In this document: one piece after another, positions 7,292 to 9,928 of the stretch | Layout: each line of letters begins with the position of its first letter | Numbering within the stretch: the first letter of the stretch is position 1 | From: Acinetobacter sp. | GTDB taxonomy: Bacteria; Pseudomonadota; Gammaproteobacteria; Pseudomonadales; Moraxellaceae | Reading direction: 5' to 3' | NCBI GenBank assembly: GCA_008017255.1 | Contig: SSHD01000023.1 | Coordinates: 1-9,928, forward strand | Length of the DNA stretch: 9,928 nt | The notes under the pieces: generated by a model | Database searches by the model: none | Told to the model about the DNA's origin: nothing | The model's input: the letters and a program-made list of their open reading frames with translations, nothing else | Program-made: the position numbers and the translations under genes

Positions 7292-8635
7292 TTAGATCCA
7301 TAAATATAAAATCAGACCACACAGGGCAGACGCAGCAATCACATACAACACATTCAGTTGAAATTTGAACAGCGCAATCATGGCCGCAAGGGTAATGAGT
7401 GCAGCTTCATAATTAAAAGTGTGCTCAAAACCATTTGGCCACAATACGTGATAACTAAAGAACAGCGCCAAATTTAAAATCACCCCAACGACTGCCGCAG
7501 TAATAGCAGTCAGCGGTGCGGTAAATTTAAGTTCATTGTGGGTCGATTCAATAAAGGGCGCACCGGCTAAAATGAACACAAAGGAAAATAAAAAAGTGAA
7601 CCACGTGACAATGACCGCCCCAATTGCACCCGCTAAAAATAGCTGATCGCTGCCCAATAGCCCATGGTTAAAAGCACCTAGAAAACCAACAAAAGCCACT
7701 ACCATAATCAGCGGGCCGGGGGTACTTTCACCGAGCGCCAAACCATCTATCATTTGGGTCGGACTAAGCCAAGCATAATGACTCACTGCACCTTGATACA
7801 CATAAGGCAACACCGCATAAGCCCCGCCAAAAGTCAGCAGAGCCGCTTTGGTAAAGAACCACGCCATCTGGGTATAAGTATGTTGCCAGCCCAAGTTGAG
7901 GGTTAATAACAGCATTGGCACACACCATAACAATGCGGCAATCAGTAAAATTTTAAGCAGATGCAACCAGCGGAATTGAGCATGTGCAGGTGGCGGTGTA
8001 TTGTCATCTATCAGCGCTGCGCCGTAATTTTTTTGGTTATTTTGATGCGCCGTGTTGTGGGCAAATAAATGTGGTTGTTTTTTGCTGACCACATAACCCA
8101 AAACTGCCGCACTCAGTACAATTAGCGGAAATGGAATATTAAACACAAAGATGGCAATAAATGACGCTGCTGCAATCAACCATAAAAAATTATTTTTGAG
8201 GGAACGACGACCAATGCGATAGGTGGCATGAAAGACAATTGCCGTGACCGCAGGTTTAATGCCATAAAAAAGTCCTGCAATAATCGGCACATCGCCAAAT
8301 TTGACATAAACCCAAGACAGTGCAATTAAAATAAATAACGATGGCAATACAAATAAAATACCTGCCACTAAACCGCCGACAGTACGGTGCATCAACCAAC
8401 CAATATAAGTGGCGAGTTGTTGTGCTTCTGGGCCGGGCAGCAACATGCAATAGTTCAGCGCATGTAAAAATCTTTTTTCCGAAATCCAGCGTTTTTGTTC
8501 GACCAGTTCTTGATGCATCACCGCAATTTGACCTGCTGGGCCACCAAAGCTAATAAAACCGAGTTTGAGCCAAAATAAAAAGGCTTGCCAAAAAGGTACG
8601 GCGGTCATTGGTGGTGCTGCATCGTTTGGCGGCAT
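7292..8635 (-). CDS. chrA: Chromate transporter ChrA (two-domain, long form)
   Basis: ChrA (CHR family) expels chromate from the cytoplasm and gives chromate resistance. The 447 residues form two homologous halves, as in the long bidomain type. The first half carries FGGPAGQIAVMHQE (30-43) and LLPGPEAQQLATYIG (65-79). The second repeats the pattern with FGGAYAVLPYV (269-279) and LGESTPGPLIMVVAFVG (301-317). The halves are joined by a polar linker around residues 185-221 rich in His, Asn and Pro. Many hydrophobic helices cover the rest. The start is ATG 8635 (minus strand), with a weak GAGA about 8 bases upstream; a second ATG at codon 10 is possible. The gene converges on dmeF, 46 bp apart. 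No chrB regulator is seen beside it. Relatives without proven chromate resistance exist, so the physiological substrate is inferred from family. Confidence 0.93.
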   Translation of the reverse strand: MPPNDAAPPMTAVPFWQAFLFWLKLGFISFGGPAGQIAVMHQELVEQKRWISEKRFLHALNYCMLLPGPEAQQLATYIGWLMHRTVGGLVAGILFVLPSLFILIALSWVYVKFGDVPIIAGLFYGIKPAVTAIVFHATYRIGRRSLKNNFLWLIAAASFIAIFVFNIPFPLIVLSAAVLGYVVSKKQPHLFAHNTAHQNNQKNYGAALIDDNTPPPAHAQFRWLHLLKILLIAALLWCVPMLLLTLNLGWQHTYTQMAWFFTKAALLTFGGAYAVLPYVYQGAVSHYAWLSPTQMIDGLALGESTPGPLIMVVAFVGFLGAFNHGLLGSDQLFLAGAIGAVIVTWFTFLFSFVFILAGAPFIESTHNELKFTAPLTAITAAVVGVILNLALFFSYHVLWPNGFEHTFNYEAALITLAAMIALFKFQLNVLYVIAASALCGLILYLWI

Positions 8636-8895
8636 GTGGGTTCTCGAAAGTAGTGGCGGCTAGATGCAGCGAAATTGCAAAGCAGTATAGAGGGTAACGC
8701 TGTGTGGTATTTATCAATTTTATTCATTTAATAATTAAAGATGATGAATTTACACAGTTATAACCACGCTTGCGGCGCTATACATAAGCATAATTGTCAC
8801 GATATTTTTTAATTTAAGTCACTAGCCAATCACTTTTAGGAAAGATACGCTTAGGGACGGTTAAATTCAGCATAAAAAAATTTATAGGAAAAGTT
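8636..8895. other. Divergent intergenic region, chrA / ceramidase-like gene
   Basis: This 260-bp AT-rich gap must hold the promoters of both divergent genes. On the minus strand a TATACT hexamer (8689-8684, AGTATA on the plus strand) is a candidate -10 for chrA, without a convincing -35. On the plus strand TTGTCA at 8794-8799 resembles a -35 box, but no good -10 follows at the right distance. A 13-bp palindrome, TTTAATAATTAAA, lies at 8727-8739 and may be chance in such AT-rich DNA. A 23-codon open frame at 8741-8812 is described among the findings. I see no RNA gene or mobile element remnant. Confidence 0.4.
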
Positions 8896-9928
8896 ATGTA
8901 TCAGGTCGGTTGGGACAAACAAGAAATTAAAATAAAAGCACAAGGTTATGCCATGTTTGGTTTTGGCAATTGGCACCACCGTGCTTATGAAGCGCGTACC
9001 GCTTTATATGCACGCAGTTTTAGTATTTTAGAGCAGCACAACCGCCTGATTATTTGTTGCCTAGACTTAGGTTGTATTACCTATGCCATGCGTAGCCAAG
9101 CCGTTGCAAGGCTACAACAGTTACTTGGCGCAAGTTTTGATGAAAACCAATTCATGCTGATGGCAACCCACACGCATTCGGCTCCGGGTGGTTGTGGACA
9201 CGAGGCTTTATATGCCATGCCAACCCCAGGTTTTGTGCCTGAACATCTTAATGCAGTGGTCGAGGCGATTGTTAGCAGTGTTCAAACGGCGATTCACAAC
9301 GAACAAGACACCAAAATTTTCCTCACCACGCAGCGCTTTGCCAATGAAACCCCAGTGGCGTGGAATCGCTCCATCAAGTCTTATAACCGTAACCCAGACG
9401 TTACACCGCATTCAGTAACCGAAACTCACCTTGCGTTAAACCGTGAAATGCAGTTGATTGGTTTTTATCGCGAGCAAAAATTACAGTCGTTTATTTCATT
9501 GTTTGGTGTACATGCCACTTGTTTAGGCAATAAATTAAGAGCGCATGATGGCGATAACAAAGGTTATGCGGCAGCATTTGCCGAACAGGCTTTGGCAGCA
9601 CAGGGTATTCAAAACCCAGTGACGATTTTTGCGCAGGCTTCGGCAGGCGATGTGTCGCCGCATTTTCATGGTCCGAATGAACACAAAATTCGCAAAAACA
9701 TAAAAGGCGAAAAAGAATATCTTTATGCACAGCAAAATGGACGCTACCAAACTGAACTTGCACTGGCAGCATTTGAGCAGCAAAGTTTGCATCAAGTTGC
9801 AGGGCCAATTGATGCTGTGTTGACTTATGTCGATATGAGTCAGATCAATGTTGCTGCTGAATTTGCTTTTGGTAAAGCCGATGCTAAAACTAGTAGTCCA
9901 TGTCATGGCGCTTCCTTTTTTGGCGGTG
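8896..9928 (+). CDS. Neutral/alkaline ceramidase-like hydrolase, 5' part
   Basis: The frame is open from ATG 8896 to the right edge, giving 344 complete codons; the gene continues outside the window. It resembles the N-terminal catalytic domain of neutral/alkaline ceramidases, zinc amidases that split the N-acyl bond of ceramide. Landmarks in order are GYAMFGFGN (17-25), MATHTHSAPGG with His92 and His94, GVHATC with His206, GDNKGYAAAFAEQ, and AQASAGDVSPH with Ser254, the position of the conserved active-site Ser in GDVSPN. The usual Asn after SP is His here. AGGA at 8886-8889 sits 6 bases before the ATG, and no other start occurs between the in-frame TAA at 8815 and this ATG. The N-terminus (MYQVGWDKQE) is hydrophilic, so there is no signal peptide, unlike secreted Pseudomonas ceramidase. 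The substrate is uncertain; family membership is fairly sure. Confidence 0.85.
   Translation, partial: MYQVGWDKQEIKIKAQGYAMFGFGNWHHRAYEARTALYARSFSILEQHNRLIICCLDLGCITYAMRSQAVARLQQLLGASFDENQFMLMATHTHSAPGGCGHEALYAMPTPGFVPEHLNAVVEAIVSSVQTAIHNEQDTKIFLTTQRFANETPVAWNRSIKSYNRNPDVTPHSVTETHLALNREMQLIGFYREQKLQSFISLFGVHATCLGNKLRAHDGDNKGYAAAFAEQALAAQGIQNPVTIFAQASAGDVSPHFHGPNEHKIRKNIKGEKEYLYAQQNGRYQTELALAAFEQQSLHQVAGPIDAVLTYVDMSQINVAAEFAFGKADAKTSSPCHGASFFGG

Noticed and set aside
9535..9906. 123- and 105-codon open frames on the minus strand near the right edge (9491-9906)
   Set aside because: They are opposite the ceramidase-like frame, which keeps its family motifs through this stretch.

Overview
The window looks like chromosomal DNA of a gammaproteobacterium, most probably Acinetobacter. 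This rests on the moderately low G+C content, AT-rich intergenic regions, frequent TTA/TTG leucine codons and the close match of PurL and ModABC to gammaproteobacterial families; no rRNA or other species marker is present. I see no mobile element, tRNA, CRISPR array or prophage gene.

Layout: (1) Positions 1-2483 hold the 3' two thirds of purL (purine synthesis), closed by a strong 12-bp stem terminator. (2) Positions 2564-3772 hold a Bcr/CflA-type drug efflux transporter of the major facilitator superfamily. (3) Positions 3909-5990 hold a tight modA-modB-modC operon for ATP-driven molybdate uptake, preceded by a 26-bp near-palindrome shaped like a ModE operator. ModC is only 205 residues long and lacks the usual C-terminal molybdate-binding TOBE domain. 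(4) Positions 5985-7245 hold a divergent pair: a small RcnR/DmeR-type nickel/cobalt repressor on the minus strand, whose last 6 bp overlap the end of modC, and a histidine-rich cation diffusion exporter of the DmeF type. The 55-bp gap between them carries a clear RcnR-style operator, TACT-N7(G-rich)-AGTA. (5) Positions 7292-8635, minus strand, hold a full-length two-domain ChrA chromate transporter convergent with dmeF. (6) From 8896 to the right edge runs the first 344 codons of a neutral/alkaline ceramidase-like hydrolase with no signal peptide; the gene continues beyond the window.

Functionally, the middle 4.7 kb (modABC, dmeR/dmeF, chrA) groups metal and oxyanion handling: import of molybdate, export of Ni2+/Co2+ under a local sensor, and export of chromate. 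The flanking purL, MFS and ceramidase genes appear unrelated. The clearest regulatory predictions are autoregulated divergent control of dmeR/dmeF and molybdate-responsive repression of modABC by a ModE-like protein encoded outside this window. I found no wholly unknown system; the points most worth a second look are the two operators, the short ModC and the apparently cytoplasmic ceramidase-like protein.
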